Shown here piece by piece: positions 25,300 through 34,612 of a DNA stretch of 64,000 bases. The notes under the pieces are model-generated. The model was not told the origin of the DNA. It worked only from the letters and a program-made list of their open reading frames with translations, and made no database searches. Numbering within the stretch: the first letter of the stretch is position 1; every line of letters starts with the position of its first letter. The translations under genes were made by a program, and so were the position numbers. Source of the DNA: Tepidimonas charontis (lineage in GTDB: Bacteria > Pseudomonadota > Gammaproteobacteria > Burkholderiales > Burkholderiaceae_C); assembly GCF_007556685.1 (NCBI RefSeq), contig NZ_VJON01000008.1, forward strand, positions 1-64,000. Reading direction: 5' to 3'.

Positions 25300-25763
25300 C
25301 CGAGACTGCCGCGCAACGCCTCATTCGCAAATTGCAACGGGCCATCGTCGATGGCCTGGAGGACGTCAAAGCCCAAGACATCCAGGTGTTCAACACCGAG
25401 GCGCTGACGCCGCTGTTCGAGCGCGTCATCATCGCCAGCGGCACCTCCAATCGCCAGACCAAGGCGTTGGCCGCCAGTGTGCGCGACAAGGTGGCGGAAG
25501 CCGGTTTTGCCAAGCCTCGGGTCGAAGGCGAAGACAACGGTGAGTGGATCATCGTCGATTGCGGCGCGGCGGTCGTGCACGTGATGCAGCCGGCCATCCG
25601 TCAGTACTATCGCTTGGAGGAAATCTGGGGCGGCAAGCCGGTGCGGCTGCGCAAGGCGGCGTCCGGGCGCGGGCAGGCTGCTGCGCGCGCGGGCACTGCA
25701 GCGTCGCCGGCTCGCTCGCCGGCTGCCGCATCCCGCCGCGCGGCTCGCGCTGCCGACGCATGA
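25296..25763 (+). CDS. rsfS: Ribosomal silencing factor RsfS
   Basis: Binds ribosomal protein L14 and blocks 30S-50S joining in poor growth conditions. It has 155 residues, with the conserved core in the first ~115: [49 protein letters not shown] and [10 protein letters not shown]. The last ~35 residues are an Ala/Arg-rich tail not normally present, probably disordered. It starts at an ATGA overlap with nadD and ends in one with rlmH, an order typical of proteobacteria. Confidence 0.93.
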   Translation: MTETAAQRLIRKLQRAIVDGLEDVKAQDIQVFNTEALTPLFERVIIASGTSNRQTKALAASVRDKVAEAGFAKPRVEGEDNGEWIIVDCGAAVVHVMQPAIRQYYRLEEIWGGKPVRLRKAASGRGQAAARAGTAASPARSPAAASRRAARAADA

Positions 25764-26230
25764 GGTGGCACCTGTTGGCCGTCGGGCAGCGGCTGCCCGA
25801 TTGGGCCGAGGCCGCGTATCAGGATTACGCCAAGCGCTTTCCGCCTGAGGCACGCGTACAGTTGCGCACCGTCAAGGCCGAGCCACGCAGCGGTGGCAAG
25901 AGCGCGGCGGCGATCATGGCGGCCGAAGCCCAACGCCTGCAAGCCGCCGCCCCGAAAGGGGCGCGCTGGGTGGTGCTGGACGAGCGTGGGCAGCGCTGCA
26001 CCACTGTCGAACTGGCCGAGCGGCTGCAGCAGTGGCAGCGCGATGGCATCGATGTCGCGTTCGTCATCGGCGGGGCCGATGGCCTCGATCCGTCGCTGCG
26101 TGCGGCGGCCTTCGCCACCTTGCGTCTGTCGGATTTGACGCTGCCGCATGCGCTGGCGCGGGTGCTGTTGATCGAGCAGCTCTATCGCGCCTGGTCCATC
26201 CTGCAGGGGCATCCGTATCACCGGGATTGA
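25760..26230 (+). CDS. rlmH: 23S rRNA pseudouridine-1915 N3-methyltransferase
   Basis: SPOUT methyltransferase acting on helix 69 of 23S rRNA. It is 156 residues, starting [15 protein letters not shown] at an ATGA overlap with rsfS. The knot region is seen in [24 protein letters not shown] and [20 protein letters not shown], ending GHPYHRD as in the family. This is the last of the six tightly overlapping genes; maf follows after two bases. Confidence 0.95.
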   Translation: MRWHLLAVGQRLPDWAEAAYQDYAKRFPPEARVQLRTVKAEPRSGGKSAAAIMAAEAQRLQAAAPKGARWVVLDERGQRCTTVELAERLQQWQRDGIDVAFVIGGADGLDPSLRAAAFATLRLSDLTLPHALARVLLIEQLYRAWSILQGHPYHRD

Positions 26231-26232
26231 AC

Positions 26233-26913
26233 ATGGCAGCGTTGACACCGACGACCAACGAACCGGCCCGTACCACGCACACCGCTGCGCCTGCCGTGCC
26301 CGCCGATGGCCGTCCGTGGGTGTACCTGGCGTCGCAGAGTCCACGCCGGCGCGATTTGCTGCTGCAGTGGGGGGTGACGCCGGTGCCCCTGCCGCCGGAC
26401 CCGGAGGAGGACGCCGAGGCACTGGAGGCGGTGCAGCCCGGCGAAGCCCCGGCTGCTTACGTGCGCCGGGTGACGCGGGCCAAGCTGCGTGCGGCGCAGC
26501 AGCGCCTGCGCCGACGCGGCTGGCCGCCCGGCGTGGTGCTGTGCGCCGACACCACCGTGGCGCTGTATGGGGCCATTTTGGGCAAGCCAGCCGATGCGGC
26601 CGAGGCGGCGCAGATGCTGCGGCGCTTGTCGGGCCGCGTGCACCACGTACTCACCGCGGTCGCGGTGGCCAGTCCGCTGGGGCAGTGGCGCGCGCTGAGC
26701 CGCTCGCGCGTGTGGTTCGCCGACCTCAGCGAAGCCGACATCGCGGCCTATGTCGCATCGGGCGAACCGATGGGCAAAGCCGGCGCCTACGCCATCCAAG
26801 GGCGGGCGGCGCTGTGGGTGCGCCGCATCAGCGGCAGTCACAGCGGCATCGTGGGCCTGCCGGCGTTCGAGACCGGCGCCTTGCTGCGTCGCGCCGGTGT
26901 GGCGCTGCGATAA
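26233..26913 (+). CDS. Maf family nucleotide pyrophosphatase
   Basis: Hydrolyses non-canonical or pyrimidine nucleoside triphosphates (house-cleaning enzyme). It has 226 residues from MAALTPTTNE; the first ~28 residues are a low-complexity extension before the conserved LASQSPRRRDLL. Further signatures are VVLCADTTVALYGAILGKP, MLRRLSGRVHHVLTAVAV and GKAGAYAIQG. The sequence resembles the dTTP/UTP subgroup, but substrate is an inference. It lies between rlmH and rng, a conserved neighbourhood. Confidence 0.92.
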   Translation: MAALTPTTNEPARTTHTAAPAVPADGRPWVYLASQSPRRRDLLLQWGVTPVPLPPDPEEDAEALEAVQPGEAPAAYVRRVTRAKLRAAQQRLRRRGWPPGVVLCADTTVALYGAILGKPADAAEAAQMLRRLSGRVHHVLTAVAVASPLGQWRALSRSRVWFADLSEADIAAYVASGEPMGKAGAYAIQGRAALWVRRISGSHSGIVGLPAFETGALLRRAGVALR

Positions 26914-26926
26914 GCTTGCCCCCACC

Positions 26927-28399
26927 ATGGTCCCACACGACATCCTCATCAACTGGACGCCGCAAGAGACGCGGGTCGCCATCATCGAGCAAGGCGCCGT
27001 ACAGGAGGTGTTGTTGGAGCGCGCCTTGGAGCGCGGCTTGGTCGGCAACATCTACCTGGGGCGCGTGCAGCGCGTCTTGCCCGGTATGCAGTCGGCCTTC
27101 ATCGACATCGGGCTGGAGCGCACCGCGTTTCTGCACGTGGCCGACTTGATGCCGCAGATCGCCGCGCGTCACGCCGCCGGCCGCGAGGCGGAGGCGACGC
27201 CGCCGATCGAGCGCCAGGTGTTCGAAGGCCAATCGATTCTGGTGCAGGTACTCAAGGATCCGATCGGCTCCAAAGGCGCGCGTCTGACCGCCCAGATCAG
27301 CATCGCCGGGCGCTTGCTGGTTTTTTTGCCGCAGGACGATCACATCGGCGTGTCGCAAAAAATTCCGCACGCCCAGCGTGAAGAACTGCGCCAGCGTCTG
27401 CAGCGGCTGGCCGGTGAAGGTGGCGGCGGTTTCATTTTGCGCACCAACGCCGAAGACGCCAGCGACGACGAGCTGCGCGAGGACATCGCCTACCTGCGCA
27501 AGACCTGGGCGCACATTCGCGCGCGTGCGCTGCATGAGCCGCCGCCAGCGCTGCTGTACGAGGAGCTGAATCTGGCCCAGCGTGTGTTGCGCGACTTGGC
27601 GGGGCCGTTGACGCGCAGCATCCAGATCGACGCGCGTGAGCAATTCGTGGCGCTGCAGGCCTTCGCCCAGGAGTACACCCCGCAGGTGCTGGAGCGCCTG
27701 ACGCTGTACCGCGGCGAGCGTCCGATCTTCGAGTCCTACCATGTGGACGAGGAAATCCAGCGTGCGCTGGGGCGGCGGGTGGAGCTGAAGTCCGGCGGCT
27801 ACTTGGTCATCGACCAGACCGAGGCGCTGACCACCATCGACGTCAACACCGGGGCATTCGTCGGTGCGCGCAATTTCGACGATACGGTGTTTCGCACCAA
27901 TCTGGAGGCGGCCCAGGCCATCGCGCGCCAGCTGCGGCTGCGCAACCTGGGCGGCATCGTCGTCATTGACTTCATCGATATGGTGCGTGCCGATCACCGC
28001 GAGGCGGTACTGGCCGAGTTGCGCAAACAACTGGCGCGCGACCGCGTCAAGACCATGGTGGGCGGATTTTCTCAGCTGGGGCTGGTGGAGATGACGCGCA
28101 AACGCACGCGCGAGTCGCTGTCGCAGATGCTCACCGAGCCCTGCGCAGCGTGCCAGGGACGCGGGCGGGTGCGCACCACGCGCACCGTCTGCTACGACAT
28201 TCTGCGCGAGATTCTGCGTGAAGCGCGCGCCTTCAACCCCCGTGAGTTCCGCATCGTCGCCGCGCCGCAGGTGGTGGAGTGCTTTTTGGACGAAGAAAGC
28301 CAGCATCTCGCCGGTCTGTCGGACTTCATCGGCAAGCCGATTTCGCTGCAAAGCGACAGCGCGATGACGCAGGAGCAATACGACATCGTCCTACTGTAG
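26927..28399 (+). CDS. rng: Ribonuclease G
   Basis: Endoribonuclease of the RNase E/G family, maturing the 5' end of 16S rRNA and turning over mRNA. It has 490 residues from MVPHDILINWTPQETR. The S1 domain is near residues 35-125 (GNIYLGRVQRVLPGMQSAFIDIG); the catalytic aspartates are in TTIDVNTGAFVG and IVVIDFIDM; the zinc-link cysteines are in PCAACQGRG. There is no RNase E-like C-terminal scaffold. It follows maf by 13 bases and converges with msbA, stops 13 bases apart. Confidence 0.95.
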   Translation: MVPHDILINWTPQETRVAIIEQGAVQEVLLERALERGLVGNIYLGRVQRVLPGMQSAFIDIGLERTAFLHVADLMPQIAARHAAGREAEATPPIERQVFEGQSILVQVLKDPIGSKGARLTAQISIAGRLLVFLPQDDHIGVSQKIPHAQREELRQRLQRLAGEGGGGFILRTNAEDASDDELREDIAYLRKTWAHIRARALHEPPPALLYEELNLAQRVLRDLAGPLTRSIQIDAREQFVALQAFAQEYTPQVLERLTLYRGERPIFESYHVDEEIQRALGRRVELKSGGYLVIDQTEALTTIDVNTGAFVGARNFDDTVFRTNLEAAQAIARQLRLRNLGGIVVIDFIDMVRADHREAVLAELRKQLARDRVKTMVGGFSQLGLVEMTRKRTRESLSQMLTEPCAACQGRGRVRTTRTVCYDILREILREARAFNPREFRIVAAPQVVECFLDEESQHLAGLSDFIGKPISLQSDSAMTQEQYDIVLL

Positions 28400-28411
28400 C
28401 GCCGCTGCTCA

Positions 28412-30292
28412 TCAGGCTGGTTCGCCATCCTCGGCGGCCGGCTCATCGTCCAACCAGCCCGCGCGTCCGCGTGCGTGCAGCCGCGCATAGACCCCGCCGG
28501 CGGCCAGCAGCGTGGCGTGGTCGCCCTGTTCGACCACGCGTCCGTCCTCCAGCACCACGATGCGGTCGGCATGCTCGATGGTGGAGAGCCGATGCGCAAT
28601 GACGATGGTGGTGCGCCCGCGCATCAAGCGGGCCAAGGCGTCTTGGACCAGCCGCTCCGATTCATTGTCCAGCGCCGAAGTCGCTTCATCCAGGATCAGC
28701 ACCGGTGCGTCCTTGTAGAGGGCGCGCGCGATGGCCAGCCGCTGACGCTGCCCGCCCGAGAGTTCGGCGGCGTTGTGCCCCACCACCGTGTGCAGGCCCA
28801 GCGGCAGTTGCGGCCACCAGTCATCCAGATGGGCTGCGGCCAGGGCGGCGCGCACCCGGTCCTCGTCGGGGCGGTCGTCGCCCAGCGCCACATTGGCCAG
28901 CACGGTGTCGTTGAGCATGACCACGTCCTGGCTGACCATCGCGAATTGGCGCCGCAGGCTGCGCAAATCCCAGTTGCGCACATCCACGCCGTCGAGCTCC
29001 ACACGCCCACGAGCCGCGTCGACGAAGCGCGGCAGTAGGTTGACCAGGGTTGTCTTGCCCGAACCCGACGGCCCCACCAACGCCACGTGCTCGCCGGGCG
29101 CGATCTCCAGCGTGACGCCGCGCAAGGCGTTGCCGTGGCGCCCTCGGTAGCGCACCCACACATGGTGCAACGCCAGGTGGCCGCGCGCGCGACCGGGCGC
29201 ATGCGTGCCGCTGCTTTGCGCCGGCGTGCCTTCGATCAGCTCCAGACCGCGCTCCAGCGCCGCCAGCCCACGCGTGATCGGGGTGGCGATATCGGCCAGT
29301 TGGCGAATCGGCGTCACCAGCATCAGCATGCCGGTGACGAAGCCGACGAAGCCGCCCACCGACACCCCACCGCTGGCCTGGTGCAGCGCCACCATCACCA
29401 CGGCGGACAGGGCAATGGCCGCCAGAATCTGCGTCAGCGGCGTCATCGCGGCTGCCGCTACCGTGCTGCGCAGCGCCAGCCCGCGCAGCGTTCGGTTCAG
29501 ATCGGCAAAGCGCCGCTGCTGTTGCCCCTGGGCGTCGTGCAGGCGCACCAGCCGGTGCGCCAACACATTCTCCTCCACCACGTAGGCCAGGGCGTCGGTG
29601 GCATGCTGGCTGCGCCGCGTCACCTGGTACAGGCGGCGCGACAAGGCCTTCATGCCCCACGACAGCGGCGGAAAGATGGCCACGGCGATGAGCGTCAGCT
29701 GCCAGTTCAGCCACAGCAGATACACCAGCAGCGCCGCGATCGTCAACACCGTGCGCGCCAGCGTCAGCAACGCCTCCACCAGCTGCACGGCCCCGTTTTG
29801 CACCTCATAGACCAGGGTATTGGAGAGGCGGCTCGCGTTTTGCTGCTGAAACAGTGCCAGATCCGCCGCACCCAAGCGTTCGAACATCGCCTGCCGCAGC
29901 GCCAGCATACCGCCGTTGGCGGTGTAGGCCAAGCCGTAGCGGGCGACGAAGGTCGCCAGCCCGCGTACCAAAAACAACCCGATCAGTGCCACCGGCACCA
30001 TCCACAGCGGCAGCGCGCCGGCAACGAAGCCTTCGTCGAGCAGGCGCTGCAGCAAGGCCGGAATGGCGGGCTCGGTGAGCGCGGCCAGCAATGTCCCCAG
30101 GGCGGCAAAGCCCAGCCCGGCGCGCGCCGGACGAAAGTAGGGCCACAGGCGCCGCATGCGTGCCCAGACGGTGGGCGCGGCGGCGCCGGCGGGCGAGGGA
30201 GCAGGGGGCGGTGCGGTCAAGGCAGGTCGGCAGGGGCGAAAGCGGTGGTGGCCAGGCGGATGGACGAGCACCGAGTCCGACGAAACGAACAC
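28412..30292 (-). CDS. msbA: Lipid A export ABC transporter, fused permease/ATPase MsbA
   Basis: Flips lipid A-core across the inner membrane. About 600-626 residues: six membrane helices in the first ~330 (for example LTIAALLVYLLWLNWQLTLI and LAAIALSAVVMVALHQ), then an ABC ATPase with Walker A GPSGSGKTT, signature LSGGQRQRLAIARAL and Walker B VLILDEATSALD. Start uncertain: GTG at 30292 follows a GGGGA sequence, while a TTG at 30220 would drop a poorly conserved proline-rich leader. Other lipid-type ABC exporters look similar, but MsbA is the best match. It diverges from tolB across 277 bases. Confidence 0.9.
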   Translation of the reverse strand: MFVSSDSVLVHPPGHHRFRPCRPALTAPPPAPSPAGAAAPTVWARMRRLWPYFRPARAGLGFAALGTLLAALTEPAIPALLQRLLDEGFVAGALPLWMVPVALIGLFLVRGLATFVARYGLAYTANGGMLALRQAMFERLGAADLALFQQQNASRLSNTLVYEVQNGAVQLVEALLTLARTVLTIAALLVYLLWLNWQLTLIAVAIFPPLSWGMKALSRRLYQVTRRSQHATDALAYVVEENVLAHRLVRLHDAQGQQQRRFADLNRTLRGLALRSTVAAAAMTPLTQILAAIALSAVVMVALHQASGGVSVGGFVGFVTGMLMLVTPIRQLADIATPITRGLAALERGLELIEGTPAQSSGTHAPGRARGHLALHHVWVRYRGRHGNALRGVTLEIAPGEHVALVGPSGSGKTTLVNLLPRFVDAARGRVELDGVDVRNWDLRSLRRQFAMVSQDVVMLNDTVLANVALGDDRPDEDRVRAALAAAHLDDWWPQLPLGLHTVVGHNAAELSGGQRQRLAIARALYKDAPVLILDEATSALDNESERLVQDALARLMRGRTTIVIAHRLSTIEHADRIVVLEDGRVVEQGDHATLLAAGGVYARLHARGRAGWLDDEPAAEDGEPA

Positions 30293-30569
30293 GTCCCCGC
30301 GCTAACGCCACAAGCGGCGAAGAACTTTTGTAGCCGAGGCGAACCACATGGGAATATGAGCATCGGCATCCGCTATTATCGGCGCGCAAGCGCCATGTGG
30401 TCGCGGGGCTGTTATGTTTCCCGCCGCGGGTGCCGCCATCGTGCCCAGCCGCAGGCGTTGCCGACGCGGGTCGACCACGGCGTGAGTGCAGTGGACATCG
30501 CGGTGGCGCCCGTACCCCGGCGGTGTGTGCGGCGGGTGCCCCTTTGCGTTGATACGACGGCAAACATTC

Positions 30570-31868
30570 ATGAAGGCGATTTTTTCGTTGGGTTGGCAAC
30601 GCCGGCGCTGGCTGACCGGTGCGGTGGCGGGGGCGGCCAGTGTTTGGAGCCCCCTGTCATGGGCCCAATTCCGCGTCGAGGTCACCGGGGTCGGGGTGGC
30701 GCAGATCCCCTTCGCCATCGCGCCGTTTCGTGTCGATGGCGGCGTGCCGCACGACGTGGCAGCCATCGTCGGCGCCGACTTGGTGCGCAGCGGGCAGCTG
30801 CGCCAGCTGCCGGGTGGCAGCGCCGTGCTGGACGAGGTGGCCCGCCCCGATCTGACGCCATGGCGTGCGCAGGGCGCCGACGCGCTGCTCACCGGCAGCG
30901 TGCGGCGGCTGGCCGATGGGCGCTACGACGTGCGCTTCCGGCTGTGGGATGCCGTGCGCAGCACCGATCTGGGTGGACTCAGCTACCCGGTGGGCGCGGG
31001 TGAGCTGCGGCTGGCCGCGCACCGCATTGCCGACTACGTGTACGAAAAGCTGACCGGGGTGCGTGGCGTGTTTTCCACCCGCATCGCCTATGTCACCGCC
31101 AGTGGCGAGCGGCATCAGCTCTGGGTGGCCGACGCCGACGGCGAAAACGCCCAAGCCGCGCTCACCAGTCGCGAGCCCATCATCTCGCCGGCCTGGTCAC
31201 CCACGGGGACGCAACTGGCCTACGTCTCGTTCGAGACGCGCAAGCCCGTCATTTACGTGCACGATCTGGCCACGGGGCGCCGCCGCTTGTTGGCCAGTTT
31301 CCGTGGCTCCAACAGCGCGCCGGCGTGGTCGCCCGACGGGCGGCGCTTGTACGCGACGCTGACTCTGGGGGGCAGCTCGCAAATCTACGCGTTGGACGTG
31401 GACGGCGGCGCGCCGCAGCGCATCACGCAGACCGGCGGCATCGACACCGAGCCGGCGTTCGCGCCCGATGGCAAAGCCGTCTATTTCGTCAGCGACCGTG
31501 GCGGCTCGCCCCAGATCTACCGCATGACGCCCGACGGGCGCGAAGTCACGCGCGTGACCTTCGAAGGCACCTACAATATCTCGCCGGCCGTCAGTCCCGA
31601 TGGGCGGCAGCTGGCGTACATCGCTCGTATCGGCGACGCGTACCGCTTGCGCCTGCTCGACTTGGCCACCGGCGCCGTGACCTCGTTGACCGAGTCGCAG
31701 GCCGACGAAAGCCCCAGCTTCGCGCCCAACGGCCGCCTCATCATCTACGCCACGCGGGTGCAAGGGCGCGAGTCACTGATGACGACCACGCTCGACGGCC
31801 GCATCAAAACCCGGCTGGCTGCCACTGGCGTGGTGCGCGAACCCGACTGGGGGCCTTTTGTGGGCTGA
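30570..31868 (+). CDS. tolB: Tol-Pal system protein TolB
   Basis: Periplasmic beta-propeller of the Tol-Pal envelope machine. It has 432 residues from MKAIFSLGWQRRRWLTG, a signal peptide ending near SWAQF. The N-terminal domain is followed by WD40-like repeats with recurring W-SPDG/APDG turns (PAWSPTGTQLAYVS, PAWSPDGRRLYATL, PAFAPDGKAVYFVS, PAVSPDGRQLAYIA). Pal and cpoB follow on the same strand, as expected, but tolQ, tolR and tolA are not upstream; msbA is there instead, on the other strand. Confidence 0.95.
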   Translation: MKAIFSLGWQRRRWLTGAVAGAASVWSPLSWAQFRVEVTGVGVAQIPFAIAPFRVDGGVPHDVAAIVGADLVRSGQLRQLPGGSAVLDEVARPDLTPWRAQGADALLTGSVRRLADGRYDVRFRLWDAVRSTDLGGLSYPVGAGELRLAAHRIADYVYEKLTGVRGVFSTRIAYVTASGERHQLWVADADGENAQAALTSREPIISPAWSPTGTQLAYVSFETRKPVIYVHDLATGRRRLLASFRGSNSAPAWSPDGRRLYATLTLGGSSQIYALDVDGGAPQRITQTGGIDTEPAFAPDGKAVYFVSDRGGSPQIYRMTPDGREVTRVTFEGTYNISPAVSPDGRQLAYIARIGDAYRLRLLDLATGAVTSLTESQADESPSFAPNGRLIIYATRVQGRESLMTTTLDGRIKTRLAATGVVREPDWGPFVG

Positions 31869-31961
31869 CGGCACACGCCCCTGTCGCCGCTCGCCCCCGA
31901 TCTCTATGCCGCCGTTTGGACCGTGTTTCTCCCTTCCCACCCATCCAATCCTTGCACCAAC

Positions 31962-32534
31962 ATGAACCGCCATTCGTTTGTCCACCGCGCAGGGCGCGCG
32001 GTCGTCGTCTATACTGCCATCGCCGCCGTGCTGGCGGGCTGCTCCAGCGTCAAGCTCGATGAAAGCCAAGCGCCGGTGAGCGAGCGCTCGGCGGTCCCCG
32101 TGACCGCGGGCTCCTCGGCGGCCGGCGCCAGCGGCGCTGCGGTGGAAAACCGCACCGTCGTGCCCGTGCAAACGGGGTCGGCCGAGATGGCCCAGCCACC
32201 GGCCAACGTCGAGCGTGTCATCTATTTCGATTTCGACTCCTACGTCGTCAAGCCCGAATACGTCGGTACGCTGGAGGCCCACGCGCGCTTTTTGAATGCC
32301 GACCGCAGCCGGCGCGTGGTGCTGGAAGGGCACACCGACGAGCGCGGCGGACGTGAATACAACTTGGCACTGGGCCAGAAACGCGCCGAGGCCGTACGCC
32401 GCGCGCTGGCGCTGATGGGCGTGCAGGAAGCGCAGATGGAGGCGGTCAGCTTCGGCAAGGAAAAGCCGGCCGTGGCGGGCAGCGGTGAGGAAGTGTGGGC
32501 GCGCAATCGCCGTGTCGAGTTGACCTACCGTTGA
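31962..32534 (+). CDS. pal: Peptidoglycan-associated lipoprotein Pal
   Basis: Outer-membrane lipoprotein that binds peptidoglycan and TolB. It has 190 residues from MNRHSFVHRAGRAVVV; the lipobox VLAGC gives the lipidated cysteine near residue 27. A flexible linker is followed by the OmpA-like domain: VIYFDFDSYVVKPEY, VVLEGHTDERGGREYNLALGQ and RNRRVELTYR, including the meso-DAP-binding Asp and Arg region. It is 93 bases downstream of tolB. Confidence 0.95.
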   Translation: MNRHSFVHRAGRAVVVYTAIAAVLAGCSSVKLDESQAPVSERSAVPVTAGSSAAGASGAAVENRTVVPVQTGSAEMAQPPANVERVIYFDFDSYVVKPEYVGTLEAHARFLNADRSRRVVLEGHTDERGGREYNLALGQKRAEAVRRALALMGVQEAQMEAVSFGKEKPAVAGSGEEVWARNRRVELTYR

Positions 32535-32548
32535 GGCGGGATCACGTC

Positions 32549-33400
32549 ATGCAGCCCCGGTTCGTTCGCATGGGACCGCCGCGCGGCGCCGCGGTGCAGG
32601 CCCTGGTTTGGGCGCGGCGCATCGCGCCCGCCTTGCTGGCAGCGGCGCTCGGGGTCGGCGCGCCCGCGCACGCCTTCTTCAGCGACGATGATGCGCGGCG
32701 AGCCATTTTGGATTTGCGCGCCCGCGTCGAGGCGCAACGCCAGACCATCGAGGCACAGCAGCAAGCGCTGCAGACGCTGCAGCGCCAGTTGGCCGAGGTG
32801 GAAAGCGGCGGCGACAGCGCGCGCCGTGGTGTTGTCGATCTGCTGGGCCAGATCGAGGCGCTGCGCCGCGAGCTGGCGCAGTTGCGCGGTGAGCAGGAAC
32901 GCCTGGCGCGCGAGGTGGCCGATGCGCAGCGCCAGCAGCGTGATGCCTGGGCGGCGCTGGAAGAACGCCTGCGCGCACTCGAACCCCTGAAAGTGACGGT
33001 GGAGGGGCAGGAGTTTCTCGCCCGTCCCGAAGAAAAGGCGGCGTTCGACGAAGCGATGGCGGCGCTGCGCGCCTCCGACTTCGCGCGCGCTGCTGCGCTG
33101 TACGGGCAATTGTTGCAGCGCTTTCCCGCCAGTGGTTACGCGCCACTGGCGCTGTACTGGCAAGGCAATGCACGCTATGCACAACGCGAGTATGCGCAGG
33201 CCATCGAGAGCTATCAGCAACTGCTCGAGCGCTACCCGCGCCATGCGCGTGCGCCCGAGGCGCTGTTGGCGATCGCCAGTTGCCAATTGGAATTGAAGAA
33301 CGTCAAAGCCGCACGGGCGACTTGGCAGGCGGTCGTGCAGCGGTACCCCGAATCGGAAGCGGCTGCCGCAGCACGTGAACGCCTGGCGCGCGTGCGCTGA
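32549..33400 (+). CDS. cpoB: Cell division coordinator CpoB (YbgF)
   Basis: Periplasmic TPR protein linking peptidoglycan synthesis to Tol-Pal during division. It has 283 residues from MQPRFVRMGPP, with a signal peptide ending near APAHAFFSDDD. A coiled coil spans roughly residues 47-150 (repeated RVEAQRQTIEAQQQALQTL-type heptads), and TPR repeats follow in the C-terminal half (YGQLLQRFPASGYAPLALYW, YQQLLERYPRHARAPEALL). The position directly after pal is the standard one. Confidence 0.92.
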   Translation: MQPRFVRMGPPRGAAVQALVWARRIAPALLAAALGVGAPAHAFFSDDDARRAILDLRARVEAQRQTIEAQQQALQTLQRQLAEVESGGDSARRGVVDLLGQIEALRRELAQLRGEQERLAREVADAQRQQRDAWAALEERLRALEPLKVTVEGQEFLARPEEKAAFDEAMAALRASDFARAAALYGQLLQRFPASGYAPLALYWQGNARYAQREYAQAIESYQQLLERYPRHARAPEALLAIASCQLELKNVKAARATWQAVVQRYPESEAAAAARERLARVR

Positions 33401-33487
33401 AGTGGGGCGCACACGGCGCCACGGCGCACCGTAGAATTCCGGCCTCACTTGCGTCGTCTGCCGGCGCTGCGTCCGGGACGAGTGCCG

Positions 33488-34612
33488 ATGCCTGCCATGA
33501 ATCCTTCCGACTTCCAATCCCTCTACACCACCGTCTTATGGGCGGCGTTTGCCGTCTCGGCCGTCTTCGGGGCGATTGCACATCGCACCCATTTCTGCAC
33601 CATGGGGGCGCTCAGCGACATCGTCAACATGGGCGACTGGACGCGTATGCGTATGTGGGTGTTGGCCATGGGCGTAGCCATGGTGGGTTTTCACGCCATG
33701 GTCGGGGTGGGCTGGATCGATCCCACCCAAACCATCTATTTCAGCGGGCGGGTGATTTGGCTGTCGGCGTTGCTGGGCGGCGCGTTGTTCGGCTTTGGCA
33801 TGGTGCTGGGCTCGGGTTGCGGTAGCAAGACGCTGGTGCGCATCGGTGGCGGGAGTCTGAAGAGCCTGGTGGTGTTTTTCGTGATGGGGGTGGCGTCGTT
33901 TGCCACCTTGCGTGGCATCACGGCCGTGCTGCGTGATGCCACGGTCGATCGCGTCGCCTTTCAGATGGAGCCGGGCAGCCCGTTGCCGATGTGGCTCGCG
34001 GCTCGACTCGGTTGGGGGGACGGCGCGGTGGCGTTCATCGGTATCGCAGTCGGAGCGCTGCTCATCGCCTGGGCGCTGGCCGACCGCGAGGTGCGCCGCT
34101 CCACCAACGCGTGGTTGGGGGGCGCTGGTATCGGCGCCACGGTACTGGGCATGTGGTGGGTCTCCGGTCATTTGGGCTTCGTGCCAGAGCATCCCCAGAC
34201 GTTGGAAGCGGTGTACGTGGCCACCCAAAGCGGGCGCATGGAGGCCTTGACCTTCACCGCCCCCATGGCCTACACGCTCGACTGGCTCATTTATTTCAGC
34301 GACAAGAACAAGATCTTGACGCTGGGCGTGGCATCGGTCGTAGGTGTGGTGGCAGGGGCGGCTGTCCACGCGCTGGCCACGCGCAGCTTTCGCTGGGAGG
34401 GTTTTGCGGGCACGCGCGATACGGCCTTGCACCTGGTGGGTGCGGTCTGCATGGGCATCGGTGGTGTCACGGCCATGGGATGCACCATCGGTCAGGGTCT
34501 GTCGGGGGTGTCCACGCTCAGTTTGACCAGCCTGCTCGCCTTGGCGGGCATCGTGGCTGGCGCGTGGGCTGGTTTTCGCTTTCAGCTCTGGCTGCTGGAG
34601 CGCGACGGGTGA
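33488..34612 (+). CDS. YeeE/YedE family membrane transporter (probable sulfur compound uptake)
   Basis: Polytopic inner-membrane protein of about 374 residues; MPAMNPSDF at 33488 or the ATG at 33497 both fit. Many helices are visible (VLWAAFAVSAVFGAIAH, LSALLGGALFGFGMVLG and others). The family cysteine motifs are present: THFCTMGALSDIV, GSGCGSKTLVRIGGGSLKSL and AMGCTIGQGLSGVSTLS. YeeE-type proteins import thiosulfate or related sulfur species, which would suit a sulfur-oxidising autotroph; the substrate here is inferred. Its stop overlaps the tcdA start (GTGA). Confidence 0.88.
   Translation: MPAMNPSDFQSLYTTVLWAAFAVSAVFGAIAHRTHFCTMGALSDIVNMGDWTRMRMWVLAMGVAMVGFHAMVGVGWIDPTQTIYFSGRVIWLSALLGGALFGFGMVLGSGCGSKTLVRIGGGSLKSLVVFFVMGVASFATLRGITAVLRDATVDRVAFQMEPGSPLPMWLAARLGWGDGAVAFIGIAVGALLIAWALADREVRRSTNAWLGGAGIGATVLGMWWVSGHLGFVPEHPQTLEAVYVATQSGRMEALTFTAPMAYTLDWLIYFSDKNKILTLGVASVVGVVAGAAVHALATRSFRWEGFAGTRDTALHLVGAVCMGIGGVTAMGCTIGQGLSGVSTLSLTSLLALAGIVAGAWAGFRFQLWLLERDG

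Noticed and set aside
29087-31003. 638-residue plus-strand frame across msbA and tolB starts
   Set aside because: Gln/Arg/His-rich antisense of msbA; both real genes are clear in other frames.
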